The notes beneath the pieces are model-generated. The model was not told the DNA's origin. It saw only the letters and a program-made list of their open reading frames with translations, and did no database searches. Below, one piece after another: positions 50,901-59,874 of a DNA stretch of 64,000 bases (its first letter is position 1; every line of letters starts with the position of its first letter). This stretch comes from Pseudomonas sp. RIT-PI-q. GTDB lineage: Bacteria > Pseudomonadota > Gammaproteobacteria > Pseudomonadales > Pseudomonadaceae. The stretch is from contig NZ_LHPC01000031.1 in NCBI RefSeq assembly GCF_001297125.1, positions 1 through 64,000 on the forward strand, given 5' to 3'. A program made the position numbers and the translations under genes.

Positions 50901-50929
50901 GTATAACAAAAACCGCAGAGGTAGCCGTC

Positions 50930-52705
50930 ATGACCCAACCCGCACGTCGCCAGCCCTTCGTCTTGAGTGTGCTGCTCAGTGCCATGCTGTTGTCCGGCCA
51001 GGCATTGGCCGGCGTCACCGACCAGGACATTCTCCAGGACCCCAAGAACCCGGAGCAGATCGTTACCAACGGTCTGGGCGTCCAGGGTCAGCGCTACAGT
51101 CCGCTGGACACCCTCAACGTCGACAACGTGAAGGACTTGCGGCCCGCCTGGGCGTTCTCCTTCGGCGGTGAAAAACAGCGCGGTCAGCAAGCCCAGCCGA
51201 TGATCAAGGACGGCGTGATGTACATGACCGGTTCCTACTCGCGGGTGTTCGCGGTGGACGCGCGCACCGGCAAGAAACTCTGGCAATACGATGCGCGCCT
51301 GCCCGATGACATCCGTCCGTGCTGCGACGTGATCAACCGTGGCGTCGCGCTGTACGGCGACCTGGTGTTCTTCGGCACCCTCGACGCCAAACTCGTGGCC
51401 CTGAACAAGGACACCGGCAAAGTCGTCTGGAGCAAGAAAGTCGCCGACCACAAGGAAGGCTATTCGATCAGCGCCGCGCCGTTGGTGATCAACGGCAAAC
51501 TGATCACCGGCGTGGCCGGGGGCGAGTTCGGGGGGGTCGGCAAGATCGAAGCCTACGACCCGAAAAACGGCGACCTGCTGTGGACCCGACCTACCGTCGA
51601 AGGCCACATGGGCTACGTCTACAAGGACGGCAAAGCGGTCGAGAACGGTATCTCCGGCGGTGAAGCGGGCAAGACCTGGCCCGGCGATCTTTGGAAAACC
51701 GGCGGCGCCGCGCCTTGGCTCGGCGGTTATTACGACCCGGAAACCAATCTGTTGCTGTTCGGCACCGGCAACCCGGCCCCGTGGAACTCGCACCTGCGTC
51801 CTGGCGACAACCTTTATTCCTCGTCGCGCCTGGCACTCAACCCGGACGACGGCACGATCAAATGGCACTTCCAGAGCACGCCTCACGACGGTTGGGATTA
51901 CGACGGCGTGAACGAGCTGGTCTCGTTCAACTACACCGAAGGCGGCAAAGAGATCAAAGCCGCCGCGACTGCTGACCGTAACGGTTTCTTCTACGTGCTG
52001 GACCGCACCAACGGCAAGTTCATTCGCGGCTTCCCGTTCGTGGACAAGATCACCTGGGCCACCGGCCTGGATAAAGATGGCCGGCCGATCTACAACGAAG
52101 CCAGCCGTCCCGGCGCGCCGGGCACTGAAGCCAAAGGCAGTTCGGTATTCGTCGCCCCGGCGTTCCTCGGCGCGAAAAACTGGATGCCGATGGCCTACAA
52201 CAGGGACACCGGGTTGTTTTATGTGCCGTCCAACGAGTGGGGCATGGACATCTGGAACGAAGGCATCGCCTTCAAGAAAGGCGCGGCGTTCCTCGGTGCC
52301 GGATTCACCATCAAGCCGTTGAACGAAGACTACATCGGCGTGCTGCGGGCGATCGACCCGAAAACCGGCAAGGAAGTCTGGCGCCACAAGAACTACGCGC
52401 CGCTGTGGGGCGGGGTCCTGACCACCAAGGGCAACCTGGTGTTCACCGGCACACCGGAAGGTTTCCTCCAGGCGTTCAACGCCAAGACTGGCGAGAAGGT
52501 GTGGGAATTCCAGACCGGCTCCGGCGTACTCGGCTCGCCTGTGACCTGGGAAATGGACGGCGAACAATACGTCTCGGTGCTCTCCGGCTGGGGTGGCGCT
52601 GTACCGCTGTGGGGCGGCGAGGTGGCCAAGCGCATCAAGGACTTCAACCAGGGCGGCATGCTCTGGACGTTCAAGCTGCCTAAAGAGCTCGTGGCCAAAC
52701 ACTGA
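50930..52705 (+). CDS. pedH: PQQ-dependent alcohol dehydrogenase, lanthanide type (PedH)
   Basis: A 591-residue periplasmic quinoprotein (signal peptide to about residue 27, ALAGV). The vicinal Cys131-Cys132 is in DIRPCCDVINRG. The active-site motif is WDYDGVNELVSF, with catalytic Asp323 and the extra Asp325 two residues later: the mark of rare-earth-dependent enzymes, at the same numbering as KT2440 PedH. It oxidises alcohols, and often aldehydes, when lanthanides are available. It is transcribed alone from a promoter with the ped site and palindrome, followed by a long REPIN array. Confidence 0.94.
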   Translation: MTQPARRQPFVLSVLLSAMLLSGQALAGVTDQDILQDPKNPEQIVTNGLGVQGQRYSPLDTLNVDNVKDLRPAWAFSFGGEKQRGQQAQPMIKDGVMYMTGSYSRVFAVDARTGKKLWQYDARLPDDIRPCCDVINRGVALYGDLVFFGTLDAKLVALNKDTGKVVWSKKVADHKEGYSISAAPLVINGKLITGVAGGEFGGVGKIEAYDPKNGDLLWTRPTVEGHMGYVYKDGKAVENGISGGEAGKTWPGDLWKTGGAAPWLGGYYDPETNLLLFGTGNPAPWNSHLRPGDNLYSSSRLALNPDDGTIKWHFQSTPHDGWDYDGVNELVSFNYTEGGKEIKAAATADRNGFFYVLDRTNGKFIRGFPFVDKITWATGLDKDGRPIYNEASRPGAPGTEAKGSSVFVAPAFLGAKNWMPMAYNRDTGLFYVPSNEWGMDIWNEGIAFKKGAAFLGAGFTIKPLNEDYIGVLRAIDPKTGKEVWRHKNYAPLWGGVLTTKGNLVFTGTPEGFLQAFNAKTGEKVWEFQTGSGVLGSPVTWEMDGEQYVSVLSGWGGAVPLWGGEVAKRIKDFNQGGMLWTFKLPKELVAKH

Positions 52706-52713
52706 CCGCCCCC

Positions 52714-53280
52714 GTAGGAGCTGGCTTGCCAGCGAAGGCGCCATCAGAGGCGATGCATGCCTCAGGGGCCTCTTCGCTGGCAAGCCAGCTCCTACAAAAA
52801 ACGCGTCGTGCGCGATTTCAGTCACACCCGCTACCCCTTGTAGGAGCTGGCTTGCCAGCGAAGGCGCCATCAGAGGCAACGCATGCCTCAGGGGCCTCTT
52901 CGCTGGCGAGCCAGCTCCTACAAAAACCGTGTCGAGCACGATTTCAGCAACCCCGGAACCCCCTGTAGGAGCTGGCTTGCCAGCGAAGGCGTCATCAGAG
53001 GCGACGCATGGCTCAGGGGCCTCTTCGCTGGCAAGCCAGCTCCTACAAAAACCGCGTCGAGCACGATTTCAGCAACCCCCGCTACCTCCGTAGGAGCTGG
53101 CTTGCCAGCGAAGGCGCCATCAGAGGCAACGCATGGCTCAGGGGCCTCTTCGCTGGCAAGCCAGCTCCTACAAAAACCGCGTCGTGCGCGATTTCGGAAA
53201 CACCCGCAACCCCTGCAGGAGCTGGCTTGCCAGCGAAGGCGTCCGCGACATCGCCATCGCCAGCAAGCCGGCGCCTACGA
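52714..53280. repeat. Tandem REPIN array, 125-bp period, about 4.5 copies
   Basis: Unit starts fall at 52714, 52840, 52965, 53090 and 53215. Each has inverted GTAGGAGCTGGCTTGCC arms around CATCAGAGGC...GCCTCAGGGGCC and a 35-base linker with GTCG(T/A)GC(G/A)CGATTTC. The last copy is degenerate. It fills most of the 688-base gap between pedH and the aldehyde dehydrogenase; the remaining 113 bp hold only the latter's leader. Confidence 0.92.
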
Positions 53281-53393
53281 CCAAATAACGAGAGTCCTCC
53301 GGCCAACGCCGCATTCGTCTGGCGCGCGGGGCTCTCTACTATCGGTTCATCGCCTGTTTGCCCGACAGGCATCGACCCAGACAGAGGCCCATC

Positions 53394-54914
53394 ATGATCT
53401 ACGCACAACCTGGAACACCTGGCGCCATCGTTTCGTTCAAACCGCGTTACGGCAACTTCATCGGCGGCGAGTTCGTGCCGCCGGTCAACGGTGAGTACTT
53501 CACCAACACCTCGCCGGTCACCGGTGAAGTGATCGCCGAATTCCCGCGCTCCAGCGCCGCCGACATCGACAAAGCCCTCGACGCCGCCCACGCCGTTGCC
53601 GACGCCTGGGGCAAGACCTCGGCGCAGGATCGCTCGCTGGTGCTGCTGAAAATCGCTGACCGCATCGAACAGAATCTGGAAATCCTCGCCGTCGCCGAAA
53701 CCTGGGACAACGGCAAAGCCGTGCGTGAAACCCTGAATGCCGACGTGCCGCTGGCCGCCGACCATTTCCGCTACTTCGCCGGGTGCATCCGCGCCCAGGA
53801 AGGCGGCGCCGCCGAGATCAACGAGCTGACCACCGCCTATCACTTCCACGAGCCATTGGGCGTGGTCGGGCAGATCATCCCGTGGAACTTCCCGCTGCTG
53901 ATGGCCGCGTGGAAACTCGCCCCGGCCCTGGCCGCCGGCAACTGCGTGGTGCTCAAGCCTGCCGAGCAAACGCCGCTGTCGATCATGGTCTTCGCCGAGC
54001 TGGTCGGCGACTTGCTGCCGCCCGGTGTGCTCAATATCGTTCAGGGCTTCGGTCGCGAAGCCGGTGAGGCGCTGGCCACCAGCAAGCGCATCGCCAAGAT
54101 CGCTTTCACCGGTTCCACCCCGATCGGCTCGCACATCATGAAATGCGCCGCCGAAAATATCATTCCAAGTACCGTTGAACTGGGCGGCAAGTCGCCGAAC
54201 ATCTTCTTCGAAGACATCATGATCGCCGAGCCGCAGTTCATCGAAAAGGCTGCTGAAGGCCTGGTGCTGGCGTTCTTCAACCAGGGCGAAGTCTGCACCT
54301 GCCCGTCTCGCGCCCTGGTGCAAGAGTCGATCTACGACGACTTCATGAAAGTGGTGATGCAGAAGATCGTCAAGATCAAGCGCGGCAACCCGCTGGACAC
54401 CGAAACCATGGTCGGCGCCCAGGCGTCCGAGCAGCAATATGACAAAATCCTCTCGTACCTGAAAATTGCCCAGGAGGAGGGCGCCGAGCTGCTCACCGGC
54501 GGTGCGGCCGAGCGTCTTGAAGGCGACCTGTCGACGGGTTATTACATCCAGCCGACCCTTCTCAAGGGCCACAACAAAATGCGTGTGTTCCAGGAAGAAA
54601 TCTTCGGCCCGGTGGTGGGCATCACCACTTTCAAGGACGAAGCCGAAGCCCTGGCGATTGCCAACGACAGCGAGTTCGGCCTCGGCGCCGGCCTGTGGAC
54701 CCGCGATATCAACCGCGCCTACCGCATGGGCCGGGCGATCAAGGCCGGACGTGTGTGGACCAACTGCTACCACCTGTACCCGGCCCACGCGGCGTTCGGT
54801 GGCTACAAGAAATCCGGTGTCGGCCGTGAAAACCACAAGATGATGCTTGATCACTATCAGCAGACCAAAAACCTGCTGGTGAGCTACGACATCAACCCGA
54901 TGGGGTTCTTCTAA
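53394..54914 (+). CDS. exaC: NAD+-dependent aldehyde dehydrogenase (ExaC/PedI)
   Basis: A 506-residue class of acetaldehyde dehydrogenase that turns the aldehyde from PedE/PedH into acid. Blocks: GQIIPWNFPLLMAAWKLAPA, FTGSTPIGSHIMKCAA, VELGGKSPNIFF with catalytic Glu, and FNQGEVCTCPSRALV with the nucleophile Cys. No signal peptide, so it acts in the cytoplasm. ATG at 53394 follows AGAGG. It precedes pqqA as exaC does in P. aeruginosa. Confidence 0.93.
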   Translation: MIYAQPGTPGAIVSFKPRYGNFIGGEFVPPVNGEYFTNTSPVTGEVIAEFPRSSAADIDKALDAAHAVADAWGKTSAQDRSLVLLKIADRIEQNLEILAVAETWDNGKAVRETLNADVPLAADHFRYFAGCIRAQEGGAAEINELTTAYHFHEPLGVVGQIIPWNFPLLMAAWKLAPALAAGNCVVLKPAEQTPLSIMVFAELVGDLLPPGVLNIVQGFGREAGEALATSKRIAKIAFTGSTPIGSHIMKCAAENIIPSTVELGGKSPNIFFEDIMIAEPQFIEKAAEGLVLAFFNQGEVCTCPSRALVQESIYDDFMKVVMQKIVKIKRGNPLDTETMVGAQASEQQYDKILSYLKIAQEEGAELLTGGAAERLEGDLSTGYYIQPTLLKGHNKMRVFQEEIFGPVVGITTFKDEAEALAIANDSEFGLGAGLWTRDINRAYRMGRAIKAGRVWTNCYHLYPAHAAFGGYKKSGVGRENHKMMLDHYQQTKNLLVSYDINPMGFF

Positions 54915-54937
54915 CCCCGCAAGAACACCACAAAAAC

Positions 54938-55029
54938 CTGTGGGAGCGGGCTTGCCCGCGATGAGGCCAGAACATTCGACATTGATGTTGAATGTGAGAC
55001 CGCCATCGCGGGCAAGCCCGCTCCCACAG
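54938..55029. repeat. REPIN between exaC and pqqA
   Basis: Inverted GTGGGAGCGGGCTTGCCCGC arms; spacer ACATTCGACATTGATGTTG. The pqqA promoter must lie in the 142 bp after it. Confidence 0.9.
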
Positions 55030-55171
55030 TGTTTTTTGTTGTTTTCGAGGTTGTGTAACACCCCCTACCAACGCACGCCGCCACTTCGTTCGAAAGTAGC
55101 ATTCGGCCGCCCGGCGCCTCGTGCATTAATGGCTTTACCGGAATCGCCCGGCACAAGAAGAGGATTGACCC

Positions 55172-55243
55172 ATGTGGACTAAACCCGCGTTTACCGACCT
55201 GCGCATTGGCTTCGAAGTGACGATGTATTTCGCCAACCGCTGA
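55172..55243 (+). CDS. pqqA: PQQ precursor peptide PqqA
   Basis: A 23-residue ribosomal peptide, MWTKPAFTDLRIGFEVTMYF plus ANR. Glu15 and Tyr19 in the EVTMY core are cross-linked by PqqE to build PQQ. AGAGGA lies upstream. Followed 54 bp later by pqqB. Confidence 0.95.
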   Translation: MWTKPAFTDLRIGFEVTMYFANR

Positions 55244-55297
55244 TTGTTCACCCGGCCAGCCGTTGCGTTGGCCGGGCCTGCCTTCTGGAGCACACCC

Positions 55298-56212
55298 ATG
55301 CACATCCGCGTTCTCGGTTCCGCCGCTGGCGGTGGTTTTCCGCAGTGGAACTGCAACTGCCGCCAGTGCGCCGCGATGCGCAACGGCAGCCTGCGCGCGC
55401 AACGTCGCACGCAGTCGTCGATTGCCCTGAGCGACGAGGGTGTGGAGTGGGTGCTGTGTAACGCTTCACCGGACATCCGCGCGCAGCTCGAAAGTTTCCC
55501 CGCGATGCAACCGGCCCGCCAATTACGCGATACCGCCATCGCCGGTGTCGTCCTGCTGGACAGCCAGATCGACCATTGCACCGGCCTGTTGAGCCTGCGC
55601 GAAGGTTGCCCGCATCAAGTCTGGTGTACCGAGCGGGTGCATGAGGATTTGAGCAGCGGCTTCCCCTTGTTCACCATGCTCAAGCACTGGAATGGTGGCT
55701 TGCAGTGGCAACCCATCGGCCTGGACCGCGAGCCGTTCAGCATCGCCGCTTGCGCGCATCTGCAATTTCGCGCGATCCCCTTGGTGAGCAACGCACCGCC
55801 GTACTCGCCCAATCGGGGTAACCCGCAGCCGGGCGACACCATTGGTTTGTTTATCGAAGACCTGCGCAGCGGCGCCTCGGTGTTTTATGCGCCGGGCCTG
55901 GGGCAAGTCGACGATGAAGTGCTGAGCTGGATGCAACGCGCCGATTGCCTGTTGCTGGACGGCACGCTGTGGCGTGACGACGAAATGCGCGTGTGCGAAG
56001 TCGGCCAGAGCCTGGGCAGTGAAATGGGGCACCTGTCGCAAAGCGGCCCTGGCGGGATGCTTGAAGTGCTGGAGGATTTCCCCCGCCAGCGCAAGGTGCT
56101 GATCCACATCAACAACACCAACCCGATCCTTGATGAAGATTCGGCGGAGCGCGCGTTGCTGGAGCGGCGGGGGATTGAAGTGGCTTATGACGGCATGAGT
56201 CTTGTGCTGTAG
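55298..56212 (+). CDS. pqqB: PQQ biosynthesis MBL-fold protein PqqB
   Basis: A 304-residue protein of the metallo-beta-lactamase superfamily, thought to hydroxylate the Glu-Tyr-derived intermediate. The start MHIRVLGSAAGGGFPQWNCN carries the conserved CNCRQC zinc-type site; IDHCTGLLSLREG and GHLSQSGPGGMLEVL follow. ATG at 55298 matches the family; the frame extends to 55244. Confidence 0.94.
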   Translation: MHIRVLGSAAGGGFPQWNCNCRQCAAMRNGSLRAQRRTQSSIALSDEGVEWVLCNASPDIRAQLESFPAMQPARQLRDTAIAGVVLLDSQIDHCTGLLSLREGCPHQVWCTERVHEDLSSGFPLFTMLKHWNGGLQWQPIGLDREPFSIAACAHLQFRAIPLVSNAPPYSPNRGNPQPGDTIGLFIEDLRSGASVFYAPGLGQVDDEVLSWMQRADCLLLDGTLWRDDEMRVCEVGQSLGSEMGHLSQSGPGGMLEVLEDFPRQRKVLIHINNTNPILDEDSAERALLERRGIEVAYDGMSLVL

Positions 56213-56222
56213 CTCATGGCCC

Positions 56223-56297
56223 CATCGCGGGCAAGCCCGCTCCCACAGGTTTTGTGTACGCCACAGATCCTTGTGGGAGCGGGCTCGCCCGCGATAG
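56223..56297. repeat. REP pair inside the pqq operon
   Basis: Inverted GCGGGCAAGCCCGCTCCCAC elements in the 123-bp gap between pqqB and pqqC. The hairpin may tune the pqqB/pqqC transcript ratio. Confidence 0.88.
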
Positions 56298-56335
56298 CGC
56301 CAGACCAGACATCGCCGTTTCCCCGGAGAACCGCA

Positions 56336-57088
56336 ATGAACAAACCACCGATGTCCCCCAGCGAATTCGAAGCCGCCCTGCGCGCCAAAGGTGCCTACTA
56401 CCACATCCATCACCCGTTCCACCAAGCCATGTACGCCGGCCGCGCCACCCGCGAGCAGATTCAGGGCTGGGTCGCCAATCGCTTCTACTACCAGGTCAAC
56501 ATCCCGCTGAAAGACGCCGCAATCCTCGCCAACTGCCCGGACCGCGACGTGCGCCGGGAGTGGCTGCAACGGATTCTCGACCACGATGGCGTACCCGGCA
56601 GCGAAGGCGGAATCGAAGCCTGGCTGCGGCTAGGCGAAGCCGTTGGGCTGGACCGCGAACAAATTCTCTCCCAGGAGCTGGTACTGCCCGGCGTGCGTTT
56701 CGCCGTGGACGCCTACGTCAATTTCGCGCGTCGCGCCTGCTGGCAAGAAGCGGCAAGCAGCTCCCTGACCGAACTGTTCGCCCCGCAAATCCACCAATCC
56801 CGGCTCGACGCCTGGCCGACCCATTACCCGTGGATCGACGTTGCCGGCTACGACTATTTCCGTACTCGCCTGAGCCAGGCGCGGCGCGATGTCGAGCACG
56901 GTTTGCGCATCACCCTGGCGCACTACGTCACGGTCGAGGGCCAGCAGCGCATGCTGGAAATCCTCCAGTTCAAACTCGATGTGCTGTGGAGCATGCTCGA
57001 CGCCATGAGCATGGCCTACGAGCTGGAACGCCCGCCGTATCACACTGTCACCCGCGAAAAGGTCTGGCACCGGGGGATTGCCCTGTGA
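56336..57088 (+). CDS. pqqC: Pyrroloquinoline-quinone synthase PqqC
   Basis: A 250-residue cofactor-free oxidase that performs the last ring closure and eight-electron oxidation to PQQ. Family blocks: YHIHHPFHQAMYAGR, WVANRFYYQVNIPLKDAAIL, RILDHDG, YFRTRLSQARRDVEHGLRI with active-site His and Arg residues. CGGAG upstream of ATG. Overlaps pqqD by 4 bp. Confidence 0.95.
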   Translation: MNKPPMSPSEFEAALRAKGAYYHIHHPFHQAMYAGRATREQIQGWVANRFYYQVNIPLKDAAILANCPDRDVRREWLQRILDHDGVPGSEGGIEAWLRLGEAVGLDREQILSQELVLPGVRFAVDAYVNFARRACWQEAASSSLTELFAPQIHQSRLDAWPTHYPWIDVAGYDYFRTRLSQARRDVEHGLRITLAHYVTVEGQQRMLEILQFKLDVLWSMLDAMSMAYELERPPYHTVTREKVWHRGIAL

Positions 57089-57357
57089 GCCTGATCAACC
57101 GCCAGCAATCGCCGTCCTTGCGCCAGGGTTTCCGTCTGCAATGGGAGCCCCGTCAGGATTGTCACGTGCTGCTGTACCCCGAAGGCATGATCAAACTCAA
57201 CAACAGTGCCGGGCAGATTCTCGATCTGGTGGACGGCCGGCGCAGCGTCGCGGTGATCATCGATCTGCTGTCCGCGTGCTTCCCCGGCGAGCCCGATATT
57301 GACTTGGACGTGCTGGCATTTCTGGAGGTGGCCCATGCTCAATTCTGGATCGAATGA
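57085..57357 (+). CDS. pqqD: PqqA-binding chaperone PqqD
   Basis: A 90-residue RRE-type protein that binds PqqA and presents it to PqqE. GTG start inside the pqqC stop. Family residues: FRLQWEPRQDCHVLLYPEGM, LNNSAGQILDLVDG. Overlaps pqqE by 23 bp. Confidence 0.94.
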   Translation: MSLINRQQSPSLRQGFRLQWEPRQDCHVLLYPEGMIKLNNSAGQILDLVDGRRSVAVIIDLLSACFPGEPDIDLDVLAFLEVAHAQFWIE

Positions 57358-58477
57358 CTCACGTCCGGGGCCGCCGTTGTGGCTGTTGGCGGAGCTGACC
57401 TATCGCTGCCCGCTGCAATGCCCGTACTGCTCCAATCCGCTGGACTTTGCCCAATCAGGCGAAGAGTTGAGCACCGAAGAATGGATTCGCGTATTCCGCG
57501 AGGCCCGCGACATGGGCGCGGCGCAACTGGGCTTTTCCGGTGGCGAGCCGTTGGTGCGCCAGGACCTGGCCGAGCTGATCAAAGCCGCGCGGGACATGGG
57601 TTACTACACCAACCTGATCACCTCGGGCATCGGCCTGACCGAGCAAAAGGTCCGCGATTTCAAGGTCGCCGGGCTGGACCACATCCAGATCAGCTTCCAG
57701 GCCGCCGATGAAGCGGTGAACAACATGCTCGCCGGGTCGCGCAAGGCCTTCGCGCAGAAACTGGCCATGGCCCGGGCGGTGAAAGCCCAGGGTTATCCGA
57801 TGGTGCTGAACTTCGTCACCCATCGGCACAACATCGACCGGATCGACCGGATCATCGACCTGTGCCTGGAACTGGAGGCGGATTTCGTTGAATTGGCCAC
57901 GTGCCAGTTCTACGGCTGGGCTGAACTCAACCGCGTCGGCCTGTTGCCCACCCGCGAGCAATTGCAGCGCGCCGAACGCATCACCAACGAATATCGCGAG
58001 CGGCTTGAGGCCCAGGGCCACCCGTGCAAGCTGATCTTCGTCACCCCGGACTACTACGAAGAACGCCCCAAGACCTGCATGAACGGCTGGGCGAATCTGT
58101 TTCTCGACATCACCCCGGACGGCACCGCGTTGCCTTGCCACAGCGCCCGCCAGTTGCCGGTGCAGTTTCCCAACGTGCGCGAGCACAGCATTGAGCACAT
58201 CTGGACCGACTCGTTTGGCTTCAACCGTTTTCGCGGTGACGACTGGATGAAAGAACCGTGCCGCTCCTGCGATGAAAAGCACAAGGACCTGGGGGGCTGC
58301 CGCTGCCAGGCGTTCATGCTCACCGGCGATGCCGAAAACGCCGATCCGGTGTGTAGCAAGTCGCCGCACCATGGCGTAATTCTCAAGGCCCGCGAAGAAG
58401 CCGAGGCGCCGGGGCAGGGCATGGAGCACCTGACATTGCGCAATGAAAAGGCTTCGCGACTGATCTACCGCGGATGA
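57335..58477 (+). CDS. pqqE: Radical SAM enzyme PqqE
   Basis: A 380-residue radical SAM-SPASM enzyme that joins Glu and Tyr side chains of PqqA. The N-terminal cluster motif is YRCPLQCPYC (CxxxCxxC); GFSGGEPLVRQDL binds SAM; the SPASM region has CMNGW, LPCHSAR, CRSCDEKHKDLGGCRCQ and a final DPVC. ATG at 57335 follows GGAGG and matches other PqqE N-termini; the frame extends to 57299. Confidence 0.95.
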   Translation: MLNSGSNDSRPGPPLWLLAELTYRCPLQCPYCSNPLDFAQSGEELSTEEWIRVFREARDMGAAQLGFSGGEPLVRQDLAELIKAARDMGYYTNLITSGIGLTEQKVRDFKVAGLDHIQISFQAADEAVNNMLAGSRKAFAQKLAMARAVKAQGYPMVLNFVTHRHNIDRIDRIIDLCLELEADFVELATCQFYGWAELNRVGLLPTREQLQRAERITNEYRERLEAQGHPCKLIFVTPDYYEERPKTCMNGWANLFLDITPDGTALPCHSARQLPVQFPNVREHSIEHIWTDSFGFNRFRGDDWMKEPCRSCDEKHKDLGGCRCQAFMLTGDAENADPVCSKSPHHGVILKAREEAEAPGQGMEHLTLRNEKASRLIYRG

Positions 58478-58503
58478 ACCGAGAAGGTGCATCCGACACA
58501 GAT

Positions 58504-58600
58504 CCCTGTGGGAGCGGGCTTGCCCGCGATAGCGGTCTGACAGTCAATATCAATGTTGAATGTGCTGGCCTCATCGCGGGCAAGCCCGCTCCCACAGGGG
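58504..58600. repeat. REPIN between pqqE and ercA
   Basis: Inverted GTGGGAGCGGGCTTGCCCGC arms with a spacer ending AATATCAATGTTGAATGTG. It occupies the place where P. aeruginosa has pqqH. Confidence 0.9.
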
Positions 58601-58710
58601 ATCTGCGGTGAATACAAAACGGGCAATGCTGTCCTTTGGTCTGATTGCATTCGCAGCCGGATGCTTTAGTGTGGGTTCTACCTTCCAAAACAATAAAAAC
58701 AGGCTTTCCA

Positions 58711-59874
58711 ATGAGCCAGAGTCTCAGCCAGCTGCGTAAATTCGTTTCGCCTGAAATCATCTTCGGTGCCGGTTGCCGGCACAACGTCGGCAACTACGCC
58801 AAGACCTTCGGTGCCCGCAAGGTGCTGGTGGTCAGCGATCCCGGGGTGATTGCCGCCGGGTGGGTGGCCGATGTCGAGGCCAGTCTGCAAGCCCAGGGTA
58901 TCGATTACTTCTTGTATAGCGCCGTCTCGCCCAACCCTCGGGTCGAAGAAGTGATGCTTGGCGCTGACCTGTACCGGGAAAACCACTGCGATGTGATCGT
59001 CGCCGTCGGTGGCGGCAGCCCGATGGATTGCGGCAAAGGCATCGGCATCGTCGTCGCCCATGGCCGGAGCATCCTCGAGTTTGAAGGCGTGGACACCATC
59101 CGCGTGCCCAGCCCGCCACTGATCCTGATTCCGACCACCGCCGGTACTTCGGCGGACGTCTCGCAATTCGTGATCATTTCCAACCAGCAAGAACGCATGA
59201 AATTCTCCATCGTCAGCAAGGCCGTGGTCCCGGACGTGTCGCTGATCGACCCGGAAACCACCTTGAGCATGGACCCGTTCCTGTCGGCCTGTACCGGCAT
59301 CGACGCGTTGGTGCACGCCATCGAAGCCTTCGTTTCCACTGGCCACGGGCCGTTGACCGATCCCCATGCGCTGGAAGCCATGCGCTTGATCAACGGCAAC
59401 CTGGTGCAAATGATCGCCAACCCGAACGACATCGCCCTGCGCGAAAAAATCATGCTCGGCAGCATGCAGGCCGGGCTGGCGTTCTCCAACGCGATCCTCG
59501 GCGCGGTGCACGCGATGTCCCACAGCCTGGGCGGCTTCCTCGATTTGCCCCATGGTTTGTGCAACGCGGTGCTGGTGGAGCACGTGGTGGCGTTCAACTA
59601 CAACTCGGCACCTGATCGCTTCAAGGTGATCGCCGAGACGTTCGGCATTGATTGCCGAGGCCTCAATCACCGGCAGATTTGCGGGCGTCTGGTCGAACAC
59701 CTGATTGCCCTGAAACACGCGATCGGCTTCCATGAAACCCTCGGTTTGCACGGGGTCAGCATGGCGGACATTCCGTTCCTGTCACAACACGCCATGCACG
59801 ACCCGTGCATCCTCACCAACCCGCGCGAATCCAGTCAGCGTGATGTCGAGGTCGTCTATGGCGAAGCCCTCTGA
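58711..59874 (+). CDS. ercA: Iron-containing alcohol dehydrogenase ErcA
   Basis: A 387-residue group III alcohol dehydrogenase. NAD-binding GGGSPMDCGKGIGIV and the metal site LVHAIEAF ... AVHAMSHSLGGFLDLPHG (His ligands) are intact. In P. aeruginosa, ErcA (PA1991) is required for signalling in ethanol oxidation, not just catalysis. The start at 58711 fits family length. It overlaps ercS by 17 bp. Confidence 0.91.
   Translation: MSQSLSQLRKFVSPEIIFGAGCRHNVGNYAKTFGARKVLVVSDPGVIAAGWVADVEASLQAQGIDYFLYSAVSPNPRVEEVMLGADLYRENHCDVIVAVGGGSPMDCGKGIGIVVAHGRSILEFEGVDTIRVPSPPLILIPTTAGTSADVSQFVIISNQQERMKFSIVSKAVVPDVSLIDPETTLSMDPFLSACTGIDALVHAIEAFVSTGHGPLTDPHALEAMRLINGNLVQMIANPNDIALREKIMLGSMQAGLAFSNAILGAVHAMSHSLGGFLDLPHGLCNAVLVEHVVAFNYNSAPDRFKVIAETFGIDCRGLNHRQICGRLVEHLIALKHAIGFHETLGLHGVSMADIPFLSQHAMHDPCILTNPRESSQRDVEVVYGEAL

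Noticed and set aside
50792..52939. Open frame of 715 codons antisense to pedH
   Set aside because: It mirrors the codon pattern of the GC-rich pedH gene, lacks any domain, and runs through REPIN repeats; pedH itself is unmistakable.
52714..53280. CRISPR-like regular repeats
   Set aside because: The 125-bp units are nearly identical throughout, with no unique spacers and no cas genes; each unit is an inverted REP pair.
52593..53494. Overlapping frames of 80-203 codons through the REPIN array with repeated SLASQLLQ-like peptides
   Set aside because: The repeated peptide is a translation of the REP elements; no ribosome site, and frames exist only because the unit length permits it.
53082..55061. 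Open frame of 659 codons antisense to the aldehyde dehydrogenase
   Set aside because: Shadow of a highly expressed GC-rich gene, ending inside the REPIN array; no family features.
55066..55079. TACCAACGCACGCC before pqqA as a ped site
   Set aside because: Only the first half matches; insufficient to claim a regulator site.
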